From: Cenococcum geophilum 1.58
Lineage: Eukaryota > Ascomycota > Dothideomycetes > Gloniales > Gloniaceae
DNA length: 64,000 nucleotides
Reading direction: 5' to 3'
Assembly (NCBI GenBank): GCA_001692895.1
Contig: KV748228.1
Span: 559,344-623,343, forward strand
Shown: in pieces, positions 22,698 to 33,900 of the stretch
Layout: the number at the start of each line of letters is the position of its first letter
Position numbering within the stretch: position 1 is the first letter of the stretch
Made by a program: the position numbers and the translations under genes
Notes under the pieces: generated by a model
Seen by the model: the letters and a program-made list of their open reading frames with translations, nothing else
The model's database searches: none
What the model was told of the DNA's origin: nothing

Positions 22698-24244
22698 ATG
22701 TCCTACTACGACAATGCCTCGTGGCCAGCCCCCGGGCGGCAGCCATCTTGGGAACAACCACCGCCTCCATCGCGATCAGGTACATGCGTTCAGTCAGCTC
22801 GGGGAAGCCGAACAATAATTGGGACTGTCAGTAACAATCAGCAGGCACAAGCTCGACCGTAAACCGAGACGAAATTACTGCATTCAGCGCTCAGTTTGAA
22901 GGTATGTCGTCAATTTTTGCCACTTTCTCGATCCCGGATATTATCAAGTCGCTTTATATGCAACCATCTCTGCGCATTGGCAGAATTTCCAAGCCGCTAA
23001 AACCATGGCTATGCATGCCATACATAAACTGACATACCTTCTCCAGAGGTCGATCGTGCTGCTGAAAACCTTGCGAAGAGTGGGAAGTCATTTGGGGTGC
23101 CTGGAACCGGCCGTCGGGACTCTATGCCCGTCATTGCGGGTCGTCCGTACTCTGAGTATGGTAAGATTACTTCCAAAAAGAGTGAGCGATTCTCCAGCAA
23201 GTTCTGACCCAACTTAGATCCTCGCATGGGCGGACCTCAGCGTCACCACTCCGTGAGCGAATACGATGGACTGCGATCGCAGTCCGCCTCAAATCTTCAA
23301 GGATACTATGCTAGCCAGCGCTTTGCGCCTCGCCCTAACGATGCCGATCAGATGGCTCAGGCTAAGCGTCGGATGGCAGCTCAACGTGAGCGGGAGCTAC
23401 GCAACTATCATCAGGAGCAGCAGTATCACAGGAGTAAGGACTCTGAAACTGGGCAATAATAGTGGAAGGACTGTTGGTTAACGGTTTAGGTGTAATTGCA
23501 GACATTTCTGGTGCGAAATCCGATCGATCTATGAGTCCCAACGCGATGAGTGAAGAGGAACGCCGTGAGCTCATTGCCCGTCAACACCGTGCCTTGTACG
23601 GCAATGACTCCGCATTGTATGGAAATGACGGCAATCGTACATCGAGCCAGGACGCCAGGGTTGCCACCACTGCTGCTGGTCGCGGCAATTCCCCTTTGGC
23701 TTTTGATCCTTTTGGCATGCAAGCGCAAAACGCCTCCGCCGAGGGTGCTGTCCAGATGCCTCCCAGAGACCAGATGCCCAGCAAGGACACTACCTCGGGC
23801 ACCCAGCGATCTCGTGCCAACAGCACCTCCTCGCCATCATCCAATCCCACAACCTCGTTCAGCTTGTTTGAGAATACACAGCAATCGAGCCGCACCTCGA
23901 CCTCGTCCCCTGGTGGGTCTCCTCCTCGTCAAGGTGCTAAGGCCACCACGGGAGCCGGCGTAGCTCCCATTGGCACTCGCCCTGCTCAGAATCAAGGCCA
24001 GCCCGCTGGCCCAACGCTGAGCAAGCGATCCACCACTCCTCTTCCCTCACCTCTCAGCTATGCCTACAGTGCTAGCGAACAACACAACGGCAGCAATAAT
24101 AACAATGAACGCTCCACCTCTGCTTCTTCCAATCCGTCTTCGAGCGTGGCGGACAAGGGTGTCGGTCTTGGATGGGGCAGCAACAGCGTCGTTTGGGGAC
24201 CATCGAAGAATACCCTCGGCGTTCAAGCCTCTGTTTGGGGATAG
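22698..24244 (+). CDS. Conserved low-complexity fungal protein, function unknown
   Basis: Predicted join 22698-22779, 22845-22901, 23047-23160, 23218-23433, 23502-24244, giving 403 aa. All four introns have GT-AG ends and all phases agree. The start MSYYDNASWPAPGRQP is followed by a Pro-rich stretch, an acidic segment (EITAFSAQFEEVDRAAENL) and RRDSMPVIAGRPYSEYDPRM. A charged, probably helical region QAKRRMAAQRERELRNYHQE lies near 132-151, and a conserved box EEERRELIARQHRALYGN at 174-191. The second half is Ser/Thr/Pro-rich and disordered. The last residues, LGVQASVWG, recur at the end of related Pezizomycotina proteins as I remember them. No catalytic domain, signal peptide or membrane segment is visible. 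Confidence 0.85.
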
Positions 24245-25185
24245 AAAACTTATGTGATTTTCGGGGAGTTCGATGCACATCCGGAGTTTCTGCATTTCAG
24301 GTGTCCCGGGCATAACTGTATCGGTCTTCCAAATGGGTGGGGCAGGGATAAAGCGGGTCGTGATCATCCCGCTGGGTTACTTATTTTTCCAGCGTGTTCA
24401 AACATGCTTTGCATCATTCCTCCGGGTTCAAATGGGTGTGCGCGTGCTGCTCTCTGCAGATTGGAATCGTGTTTTTATGCTGGCGGGCACTGGGGGCTTT
24501 TTTTTGTAAACGGGTTCTGTATGTCGAGTTCAGAAAGGGCTTTTGCAAGGAGTGCTTTGAGATGTAGGTTTGGCTGTCTTTTCCATCGTTGTTTGGGGAT
24601 CTGCTCTGTCTTGTTTTCTCAAATCCGGCCGGTCGTTCAGGGGGTGTTTTTGCGTGTGGTGTGCTTTTGCGCGTCTTTGCTGCTTTCCTGGGGGTTCGCG
24701 GTTTTTGGGAAGGTCAAAGACAGGAGGGAGCTCGTTCCATAATCTCGGTTATTTGGGGCTCTGTACATTCATCGGACGTCTTTACAGACGGTGGGGATGC
24801 GATTTGGGTGTTAATGGGAAAAAGTCGTTTTTTACGGACGCATTTGCGATTCATGGATAAACGTGCGAGAATGATGGCTGCCTAGCCGCTATTTAATCTG
24901 CAGTCTACCGATGTTCGTAGGGTATAATGAAGCAAGCTGGTTCTTAAATGGCGTTATACATACGTGCTAGTCAATAATACCCTTGGCGACCCTTTTGAGA
25001 AAGAACCAGGGTTGGTCTCGCCTACGCAGAGTCCCAACTTTCCAGGTTCCAGAAGCGTGGCCTCTTAAATCCGCATCCATCTTTCCACAGCACTAATTCC
25101 CATCCAGTCCACTCTATACCACTCTATACCACTCAATTCTCTTTTCCACTTCACCACATCCGTCCAGCGACACTAATCTTCCATC
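24245..25185. other. Intergenic region, 3' UTR and Sec61 beta promoter
   Basis: Open frames just after 24244 are T/G-rich and look like 3' UTR. The 100 bp before 25186 are C/T-rich, with a short direct repeat CCACTCTATA (two to three copies near 25105-25130), consistent with a promoter and leader. No other gene seen. Confidence 0.55.
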
Positions 25186-26040
25186 ATGGTGAGCCATTTC
25201 CCTTTTCTCAAGCCGTCACGCACAATTCTCTCCATGGACGATCCAAGAGCACTCCAGCAGCTGAAGACTTTGATATACACGACTGCATTGCGCACAAACA
25301 CCCCATAGATTCTATGCTTCTACATCGCCATCTCTCATTACAACATCTCGTTCCCACATACAGCGCATCTCCAACCCTCAACCCGTCACGTCACCAGAAC
25401 CAGAACCAGAACCAGCACCCTTTCAACACTCAGTCTCCAACAATATGCTTGTACTAACACGCATCTTCTCTCTAGTCTTCCCCGCGTCCAACCTCCCCCG
25501 TCAATCCACCAGCCTCCTCAGGCTCCACGACCGCCCGCCCTTCGTCTCCTAAACCCCCAGGGGGCCCCGCGACAGCGATCAGGAGGAGAGCAGCGGCCGA
25601 TCGGGCAGACAAAGTGGCGAGTGCGCGGCCGAGCAGCACGAGGGCCGCGGGAGCCGGTGGTAGCAGCTCGACCATGCTGAGTAGGTCTCCCCTCGTCATG
25701 GTGGACAGAAGATTCGGGGCTGAATCAGTCACGGCGATGAAAGGGGCAACGGGAAGGGCACGAGCTTCGAGGACGAGCAGAATCCGCAGGAACAGCGAAG
25801 ATGCCGCTATTTGGTTAACTGGTTCATTTGCTAACGTACACGTGTTTCTAGGGCTCTACACGGACGAGTCCCCCGGGCTGAAAGTCGACCCTGTCGTCGT
25901 GATGACGCTGTCCGTCGTCTTCATCTTCAGCGTCGTCGCGCTGCACGGTGAGTCCCCTTTCCCCTTTCCTCCCTTCCCTCCCCACCCACTGACACCCGCC
26001 CGTAGTCATCGCAAAAGTCATGCGCAAATTCTCCTCATAA
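25186..26040 (+). CDS. Protein transport protein Sec61 subunit beta
   Basis: Predicted join 25186-25188, 25476-25680, 25852-25947, 26006-26040, giving 112 aa. The first exon is only the ATG: the intron begins directly after it (GTGAGC) and ends CTCTAG, with branch site GTACTAACAC. Introns 2 and 3 have branch sites TGCTAACG and CACTGACA. The product starts MSSPRPTSPVN and has a disordered Ser/Pro/Ala-rich N-terminal half with RRRAAADRA. It then shows the family signature STMLRLYTDESPGLKVDP and one C-terminal transmembrane helix (VVVMTLSVVFIFSVVALHVI), ending KVMRKFSS. Sec61 beta is the small tail-anchored subunit of the ER translocon, with the N-terminus in the cytosol. This is the clearest housekeeping gene in the window. 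Confidence 0.95.
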
Positions 26041-26794
26041 CCGCCCCCTAGAACCTTTCTCTCAGCACAGTGGTCTCGCACCTTAGCACCTCCCTACGGT
26101 GGCGATGTCGAGTTTGCTTCTCCCTCCCTCACCCCATTCACCTCCATCGTTATCACAACTATCTCTCCTACCATCTTACCTTACCCCATCTCTTCTTTAT
26201 TCGCTCGGGGACCGCGCGCGCCTCGATTTCAATGGGTTTTTTCAGCGCGTAGAAAAGTCGGGTCGTTTCTGGTTTTTTTTTTTTTGGCTCTGTGGCCCCC
26301 TTTTGTGTGACGGGTTTGCGGGCTGGAGGGCCGGGCGGTTTGCGTATTGGTGTATTATAGGGTTCAATGGGACTGCTGTGTGTCTGAGATCTTCTTGCGT
26401 GAGTGGTTTCTGCTCATATGTGATGTGATGCGTGCGGGTGTATGCTGATTGGGTTCTGAGTTCTTGGTTCATAGAATCTGATGTTTGGGGATAGTTCCTG
26501 GGTTACGGTTTTGGTTTCCTGTTTTCTAGGTTCTGTTTCTAGGATTCTGTTTTCTGTATCCTGTTTTCTGTTTTCTGTTTTCTGCTTTCTGCTTTCTGCT
26601 TTCTGTTTTCTGTTTTCTGCATTTTGTTTTCTGCTTTCAGTTTTCGTTTTTCAGTTTCCTGGATCAGTTTTCGGTTTTCTGAATCTTGAAACCTGTATTC
26701 TATGTTCTGTATTCTGTTTCCTGCTTCCTGTTTCCCGTTTTCAGTTTTCACTATTCTGTCCCCTAGATCCCCAACCCTCTCCATTCTCCAACTC
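26041..26794. other. Intergenic region with pyrimidine-rich repeat
   Basis: Contains the 3' UTR of Sec61 beta and the low-complexity tract at 26513-26760. No gene. Open frames here only reflect the simple repeat. Confidence 0.6.
26513..26760 (+). repeat. Degenerate TTTTCTG heptamer tract
   Basis: About 250 bp made of variants of TTTTCTG, TTTCTGC and TTCTGTT, with very few A residues on the plus strand. On the minus strand it reads as a Lys/Gln/Glu/Asn-rich pseudo-coding stretch, which I treat as an artefact of the repeat. Confidence 0.8.
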
Positions 26795-27655
26795 TCAAAG
26801 GTTCCAAGTTCTGGCTATGGCCATGGCCCATATTTCTAGGTCGGCCGCGTTAATTGAGATGTTCCGCTGTGGGGCTATTGGAGGGCGTCGCATGATCCCG
26901 GCGAAAGGCAATACAAATGGCGCGCCAGTGATGATCGGGGGTGTTGACCTAAGGTCAATCGTCGTAACTGCTGTACACACAGCGAGATTTCGGACTCCGA
27001 GTGGCGCAGACCTTGTCGCGCTACGAGTGACGGTGACAAGCTCGTATTTTTCAAGGCGAAAGGTACGTTGAGATTTTATGAATGAAGCCAGAATTACCAA
27101 AGTAGTATTATTTGGGGACACCTGGGCAGAGAGCCACCACTGCGCGTTAATACGCAGACGCGCTAAAGTCTCTTGCCAACCAGCCTCGATAACTAAGGCG
27201 GGCCATGGCTGGGGACAGATAGGTGCTAACGTGCTATCGGCTTCTTTGAATGAATTGTTTGAGCGATGTTGGTACCGGGTTGATCCAAGGCTGACGTAAT
27301 TATGAGCAGGCCGAAGGCCTATACGCCCCATATCTTCTCGTATAAGGTCCATCAGGCCAATGTGCATTATTTCCTGCACTCGGCCTACCATCTTTACAAT
27401 TAATATACTATCATCGAGCTGCAAACGAATTGGGTAACGGCGTTGGTCGATATACTTTAGCTTTGAACAGTCGAAGCCCGAAAAAACGATCCACAGCTGC
27501 GTGTCATCACCATCGTCCAGAGCTCGTAGACGGTCTGTAACGGCCTTTCTGAAATTGGCAGTGCTAAATGGCAGTACTTGGTTTTGCTCTAGCCCTGCTG
27601 CGGGCGGAATTTTAAGAGTCGTGCCGAGCTCGAACACTGGTGGTTCAGAAGTCAT
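26795..27655 (-). CDS. Orphan fungal protein with PD-(D/E)XK-like motif pattern
   Basis: Intronless 286-aa frame on the minus strand, starting MTSEPPVFELGTTLKIPP. The central part has KEADSTLAP (137-145), then PALVIEAGWQETLARLR (152-168), a NAQWWL box (170-175), and a beta-strand pair TLVILASFIKSQRTFRLEKYEL (185-206, given here in parts: TLVILAS and FRLEKYEL). I know this order (E-x-D, V-I-E-x-G, RL-x-x-D/N-A-x-WWL, VxxxxxI) from a lineage-expanded family of short fungal proteins. It resembles the PD-(D/E)XK nuclease core, with D140, E157 and a downstream polar residue as candidates. Nuclease activity is not shown. The C-terminal 80 residues are not recognisable. The upstream region holds a 26-bp repeat in triplicate. 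Confidence 0.65.
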   Translation of the reverse strand: MTSEPPVFELGTTLKIPPAAGLEQNQVLPFSTANFRKAVTDRLRALDDGDDTQLWIVFSGFDCSKLKYIDQRRYPIRLQLDDSILIVKMVGRVQEIMHIGLMDLIREDMGRIGLRPAHNYVSLGSTRYQHRSNNSFKEADSTLAPICPQPWPALVIEAGWQETLARLRINAQWWLSAQVSPNNTTLVILASFIKSQRTFRLEKYELVTVTRSATRSAPLGVRNLAVCTAVTTIDLRSTPPIITGAPFVLPFAGIMRRPPIAPQRNISINAADLEIWAMAIARTWNL

Positions 27656-27683
27656 GATGATGAGCTAGAATTTCCAGAAGGCG

Positions 27684-27761
27684 GTATCTGGCGTTCGTTT
27701 AGGAAGGAAGTATCTGGCGTTCGTTTAGGAAGGAAGTATCTGGCGTTCGTTTAGGAAGGAA
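27684..27761. repeat. Three perfect 26-bp tandem repeats
   Basis: Three head-to-tail identical copies of a 26-bp unit (starting GTATCTGGCGTTCGTTTAGG) occupy 27684-27709, 27710-27735 and 27736-27761. They lie 28-106 bp upstream of the start of the minus-strand gene ending at 27655, so they could be in its promoter or leader. Confidence 0.95.
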
Positions 27762-28049
27762 GGAATTGAGGAGGCCTCACTTCACCTCGCCACGCTAAAA
27801 ACTCGCAAATGCTCGCTTAATTTGGCCCACTACTAAAAATGTTAACCTCACCTGTTACACCTCTTACCTCGACATCCTCCCAATCTCTCCAACCGTCTAC
27901 GTTCAGTTATTAGGGATATGCAGGACAAGGCAGGATAGCAGAGGATGTCGGCAGATCCAGGGGCGATGTTAGGAAATCGTGCATTAACACGACTCTCAGG
28001 GTATCTATTGGGAATGGTATCTCCGGAATTCTTTTAGACATTTTGATAC
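27762..28049. other. Intergenic region
   Basis: Ordinary composition, no gene seen. Minus-strand open frames reaching 28302 run into the MITE and are not genes. Confidence 0.5.
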
Positions 28050-28821
28050 CTATCCCTTGGGCTGGTAGCGTCCTACGATAATTGGACCGTGCGCAGAACA
28101 CCAAAACGCTAGAATCAAAAGTACGCGTACAGCGATGTTCACGACCAGCTTCACCCCCCCCCTTTAGCGAGCGCTGCGAGATTTCAAATTCGCCACGCGC
28201 ATCCAACCTCGCTTGATTGCCGCCAGCTGTACATAGTAATTGTAGCGAAGCCGTATGCTTGGCTGCAAGAACGTCGCGATCCCGCAGTGTCGTAATCTTC
28301 ATCAGATATCATGAGGTTTCCACCCGTATGATATTGCCAAATTTCATCGACCTCTCTGCAGAGACAGCGTTGTATTCGCGTTTTGGCGGCCACAAGGGAG
28401 GCGTAGTTATGGGGGAGAAGGGGGAGAAGAGGAAGCGTACGTCTTCAATTTGATTCCCCTGGCCAACCAAGGCGTTTCTCCAGGGCAACCAAAAAGGTCC
28501 TTGCGTGTGGCCACAGCCGTTCGCTACAGGTACTACGTACAGCTAGTGGCAATCAAGCGAGGTTGGATGCGCGTAGCGAATTTGAAATCTCGCAGCGCTC
28601 GCTAAAGGGGGGGGGGTGAAGCTGGTCGTGAACATCACTGTATTACCTACATAGATTCAGATATTATATATGCCCTCCAATCGTACTTCTAATGATATAG
28701 ACTTTGTTCCACCAACTTAATATTTAATTCCACCGACTTGAAAGGCCAAAGAACCCCCGCAGCCGTGGCCGTTGCCCTCCTTCGAGCCTTTATATATCGC
28801 GAATTTTAACAACCATGGCAC
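28050..28821 (+). repeat. Left copy of a direct repeat flanking the NRPS-like gene
   Basis: Matches 34989-35434 in the same orientation: TATCCCTT, GCGTCCTACG, CGTGCGC, AACACCAAAAC, then ACTTCTAATGATATAGA, CCCCCGCAGCCGTGG and ATATCGCGAATTTT. It is interrupted by the MITE at 28130-28640. Without the insertion the copy is about 260 bp. I see no TG/CA or inverted termini and cannot assign it to a transposon family. Confidence 0.75.
28130..28640. mobile_element. MITE with long terminal inverted repeats and TA target duplication
   Basis: A 511-bp element with inverted repeats of 109 and 110 bp (28130-28238 and 28531-28640) that differ at only a few positions. Termini are CAGYGATGTTCACGACCAGC, followed by a run of 9-10 C. 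It is flanked by TA at 28128-28129 and 28641-28642, as made by Tc1/mariner/pogo-type transposases. The internal part of about 290 bp encodes nothing, so it must have been mobilised in trans. It sits inside the left flanking repeat of the NRPS-like gene. Confidence 0.88.
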
Positions 28822-29115
28822 CCTAAATCTTCCTCTAAACCTCGCTGTTTGCGAAATTCCGTTCTACAGAAACGATAAATATTGGTTACCCTATCTTGAG
28901 CGACTTAACTCCAAAAATTGGGTGTATATAGCAATTGCATATGGAAATTAGCAGATTCTACGACCTCATATTTTTCATCACGGAGCCTTGATCCTATTGA
29001 TCCTATTGGCCAGTTCTTATCGATAATGGTAGGACGAATTGTACCAGTCCAAGGGATATCGGAGGGGGCATTATTACCTGGTTCTAGCCTAGTATTTAGT
29101 AAGTACTACTTGTAG
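28822..29115. other. Non-coding region
   Basis: No gene recognised. A plus-strand open frame at 28918-29115 has no family features. Confidence 0.4.
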
Positions 29116-29485
29116 GGACAGAGCTATAACTGAGATGCTATAGGAACTCCGCCCTAATTGCCTTTAAAGGAAGGTCCTAGAGTTAAGTTGCTCTTTAGAA
29201 CAGCTCTGCCTTAGGGTCTCGCTAAATATATTAGATATTATAAACTTTAACTTTTAGGGTTGTAGTATAACCATTAACTGCTGTTTTTAGCAGAATAGTT
29301 AATAGGCTAATACTTAAGTACTAATTAATACAGGAGCTAGTAATATAGGATTTATTAATAAGATTTTTATGTAACATAATAGTTTTACCCTAACCTCCCT
29401 TACCTAGTATATTAATGTATTTAGATTTAATAGCAAACGTACTATTTTAGGCCGTATTACCTATATAGTATTTCTAAAACTCTAA
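29116..29485 (+). pseudogene. RIP-degraded retrotransposon fragment with retropepsin motif
   Basis: AT-rich island with RIP-type stops inside the gene region. From 29321 the plus strand reads LINTGASNIGFI..., matching the D-T/S-G-A-S active-site box of retroviral-type aspartic proteases. The catalytic Asp appears as Asn, and the frame continues for about 160 nt to TYIVFLKL. The remainder of the element is absent. It is a short relic of a gypsy-type pol. Confidence 0.6.
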
Positions 29486-29715
29486 CTACGGAGTCATTTT
29501 CTTTGAAATGGTATGAAATCGCGCCATTCGATCATCGGAACTATTACATGGTTGTGGCCTCGGAATGGATACATTTGGTTTCTGCGCAACTTCACGATTC
29601 CTAAACTAATATTATGCATTTTTCCTTGACTAGTAACACCGACGGAGCTACAAAGTATCATAGGCGGCTGACTGAACTCCGAGAGCTAAAGATGAGCAGG
29701 AGCTAGACCTAATGA

Positions 29716-30374
29716 TCACAACCTAGTTCTGGTGCTTCTTTTGCTCGTCAATTGCCATCGATGCCTGGATTCAACTTCAGATAGCCTCGCCACTGCCTCA
29801 TTTCTATCATGAGGCCTGAGAGGATTCGAAATGGCGTAACACACTATTCGTCCTATAGAGGGCCGGGGTAGAACACGGAACACTATATCATGGCCCTCAA
29901 TACACAATTATCAAATTTTCTCGGGTTGTTGCTTTGGTTCATACAATCCTGCAAAATTCATCGGGTTCTTACTTTTACATGGTATATAAACCACTGTGAG
30001 ATCTTCCTGTATTTTTAGCGCCGCTCTTCGAAGCCCTATTCCGATCTGTTCCTTGTCTCGTACGTAATAGTTTCCCTCTAGGTCGCATTCACCAAGTGTT
30101 CTAAAGAGGATCCGCATATAAAAGTTTCCGTTTTCATCCTAAATCACTGCACATGCAGCAGAATTAAGAGATGAGGTAATTGTGTCACACTGCTGAAGCC
30201 ACGGGAGGACCGCGTGGAGAATATGAGAAACAGGGTTTCATACCATGCCATTACTTGCTCACACCGCTCTAATATCTGCTCTCTAGAATCCAAGAATCGT
30301 CTTCGTGTAGCTAATGTAGTGCATAGGTGACTGCGCCAAAAACCGATACTTCGAATCTGGGTTACGCGGTACAT
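29716..30374 (-). pseudogene. Unrecognised minus-strand coding relic
   Basis: Three open stretches follow each other on the minus strand (30374-30144, 30117-29911, 29907-29716). The last two share a frame and are separated by a single stop. They include CTTLATRRRFLDSREQILER, MRILFRTLGECDLEGNYYVR and DIVFRVLPRPSIGRIVCYAI. Codon use looks coding, but I do not recognise the protein. It may be a decayed gene, or a gene with introns that I have not resolved. Confidence 0.35.
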
Positions 30375-30909
30375 GAATTAATGACGCAACACTCAATGAA
30401 TATCAAGGCATCCAAGCATATAGAATAGGATATTGACTAAAAAAACACTTACAGCTTTGGATGCCCATCCGAGTTCAGTGTAACCAGAATTGTGCTAGAG
30501 ATGTGCAAACTTCGCAGTCTAGTTACGGAGTTTGCATGGATGAACTGCAACTTTTTTAACTTGGTCAAGTATTCAGCAGTGCTTAAATCAACTTGAGCAG
30601 CTCAATCCCGTTCAGTTGCATCTTGAACACTGGTACCCTACACTCAAAGCCTACAGTCTCGTACTCTCGCTCGCCATGGAGACTGTCGATCCAGGTCGGA
30701 TTTTGCCGATTACCCTGTTCCCGTTCTAGTTGCCTAACTATCACTTTATGACTTCATACTGTTTCTATTACCTTTCCATTACCTATTATCAACTAAGTGG
30801 CAATGATTATCCAGTAGCAATGAGGTAACAGTTTCAAATCGACGTTGGTATCGACGTCAGCCTTTGCCACCTACCTAGTGTATATAGTGAGGCTCTAGAG
30901 CCTCTTGCA
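30375..30909. promoter_or_regulatory. Upstream region of the NRPS-like gene
   Basis: No gene. A TATA-like sequence, GTGTATATAG, lies at 30879-30888 and is followed by the palindrome GGCTCTAGAGCC at 30892-30903. The TATA box is only about 25 bp before the first ATG (30910). This suggests that transcription starts near that ATG, so the ATGs at 30988 or 30991 could be the true start. Confidence 0.4.
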
Positions 30910-33900
30910 ATGAGACAGAGTCATTATTCTTTCTATCTTTTGACCTTACGATCGATAGAGACTGTCATAATTACGAATCCTGTGGCTATGATGTCCTCTT
31001 TGAAAATCAAGCCCTCAGTCTCTTGCTCTGAAATGCATGTTATTGATGTTGGCAGAGAATCGTGCTCCATCGAAGTCTCGAGGGTGACTCGAGTTAATTC
31101 AGCAGTAGATTTATGCGAGCATGCGACGTCAGATGCAGCCCACACCGTTCAAGAACTAGATGCAACAATCTCTGGACAAACTTTCGAACCTTGCCGCTTT
31201 CCGACGATGGCAATCCGGAGTGGGGAGAATATTTCTGACTTCTCTTCACTTCCAGTAGCACAATTGCACCGACTTGCAATGAAGACAAACCCATCCTTCG
31301 AATCACGAATTCATTTCCTACAGGTGGCCTGGGCTCTTCTTTTGCGCAGCTACACTCGAGAGGATGCAGCTTCCTTCGCCATGATTGATGGCCGAACACC
31401 AGACGGTGAATTTGCGAAGGCCACCATATGCCGATTTGGCAAGCAATCTTCTGGTGTATGTGATGTCTCAAGTCGCGCTGTATCTCCGCACGTAATTGAA
31501 GAAAATCAAATGAACACTGCAATGGATGTCTCTGGGCAGAAAAATTCTAGAAGGCAAACCGACGCTCGATCCGTGTATACTGTAAGTCTACGTCTTGGCA
31601 ACGTTCCTGGGGTTCGTGTCTCACTAACAAATAAATCAAACGGAATAGCTTGATTTAGTTTTTGTTACCGACTTGCTAGATATCTCTACCGACATCTCGA
31701 TCAGTTTTCGGCTTGCTGCAATTCCACAGCATTTCGGTATCGCTATAACTCATACTTTGAGAAAGATCTTGATGACATTAATTAAAGCTGGTAATGACGC
31801 TTCTATCCCTAGAGAGTTCATAAGTGACGTCGATAAGAGAACATTGCAATCATGGAATTCAAATGCATTGTTCTTACGGAACGATTGTTTGCATCATTTA
31901 GTAAACGATTCCGTGAACTCGGTGCCGGGCGCCGAAGCAGTCTGCGCGTGGGACGGCGTTTTGACGTACCAAGAATTGGACTCATATTCTACGAGCGTGG
32001 CCCAACATCTTATTGGCATCGGAGTCTGCAGAGGCACATTCGTGCCATTCGCGTTCGAGAAGAGTTGTTGGACCGTTGTGGCAATGCTAGCAGCCTTGAA
32101 AGCTGGAGGTGCATTCGTCCCTCTGGACCCCGAACATCCACTATCGAGGATTAAGGAAATCTGCGATGACGTGGATGCCAAAATTATACTCACGTCCAAC
32201 TCATACGGGTCCAAATTCCGTGATCTGGTCGAGCAGGTCGTTGTAGTCTGCCCAGAAACGGTTGCAGCATTTCAAGAACAATCTATTGATGGTTTTCAAT
32301 TTCCTTCCGTGCATCCTTCCGACCCCGTTCTTGTCCTTTTCACCTCAGGCTCTACCGGTCGTCCAAAAGGTATTATACAGGAACATCGCGCAATCTGTAC
32401 CCACACTTTGGCGCATGGTGAGGAACTAGGGTATCATAACGCGCGTGTGTTGCAATTCTCCGCATACACTTGGGATGTCGCTGTCATTGATATCTTCACT
32501 ACCCTAACATTCAAGGGTTGCGTGTGCATACCCTCAGAAGAAGATCGGAAATTCGACGTCACCCGTGTCATCAGAAGTTTGAAGGTTGAGCTGGCACTCT
32601 TGACTCCTTCCTTTGCAAGCCTCATCGATCCAGAGTCGGTCCCAACCCTTCGGACATTGATACTAGCTGGAGAGGCTCTTAAACAAGACGTTATGAAGCG
32701 ATGGGCTGGGAAGGTTACTCTCTTTAATGCATTCGGTCCTGCAGAAGTTGGGTTTTGCATGATCAATAAGGTCGATCCAAACTGGAGTAGGGCTGAAACG
32801 GTCGGGCTACCACCTAACAGCTCTTGTTGGCTTGTTGACCCGGCGGATTATAATAAATTGGTACCTATTGGGGCGATAGGGGAGTTGATAGTTGCTGGAC
32901 CAAGCATGGCACGCGAATATCTTAATGATCCAACCAAAACCTCCTCAAGTTTTATAATACAACCGTCGTGGGCGGATGCAACAGATTATCAAAGATACTA
33001 TAAAACAGGCGACCTCTTAAAGTACAACCTGGATTCCATGGACGGCTCCTTTGACTTCGTCGGAAGGCGGGATTTGCAGATTAAACGCCATGGGCAACGC
33101 GTGGAATTGGGTGAGATCGAGCATCATCTGTCTAAGATCCCTAATGTCGGTATGTCGATGGTAGCTGCTCCTAAAGAAGGCTGTTTCCAAGGTGATCTTG
33201 TCGCTATTGTTCAGCTACGAGAGACTGGGGTTACAAAGGTTGAGAACCAACCGATAACCGTCATCTCCACGGAATCTCTAACCCTAGCGGTCGTGATTGA
33301 GCAGCTCTCTGGTCTTGTACCTCGGTACATGCTTCCATCTGCTCTCCTGGTAGTTGCAGGTATGCCACTTACTGCTTCGATGAAGTTGGAGAGACGTCGG
33401 GTTAACAGCTGGCTTGCTAATATGAAAACAAGACCGGCACAAATCAATTCCGTAGGGCAGATCGGATCATTACAACCTCTTAAAAACTCAGAGTCTACGG
33501 CAAAAGTAATCAGCCACAAAGCTGCTGACATGCTAGGTGGAAAAGATTGTGCATATCGGCTCGCACTCGAAGGACATGACTTTGCCCTGCAACAAGCTGG
33601 TGTAAATTCAATTCAATTAATCTCTCTCTCCATCTTCCTACAGCAGGCTTTTGGTGTGAAAGTACCCATGTCAATATTGCTAAGTTCCAAGGTCACCATT
33701 CGAACACTTGCAAGTCTCATAGATCAACGCGAACAAGATTCCGTGGACTGTTACCGGAAAATTGATGTCCTTAAAGAGACTAGCCGCATCATTCAAGTAG
33801 TTATGTCATGTTACGAAAACTTTAGAGCACTGAACACTGTGCCGATAATATATCCACCTACCCGCAATGTCTTCCTGACAGGAAGCACCGGATACTTGGG

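Noticed and set aside
24254..24742. Cys/Phe-rich plus-strand frame after the conserved fungal protein
   Set aside because: Begins right after a stop codon in T/G-rich sequence, overlaps other frames and is best explained as 3' UTR.
27910..28302. Minus-strand frame of 130 codons
   Set aside because: Runs through the MITE inverted repeat and the flanking repeat, with no protein features.
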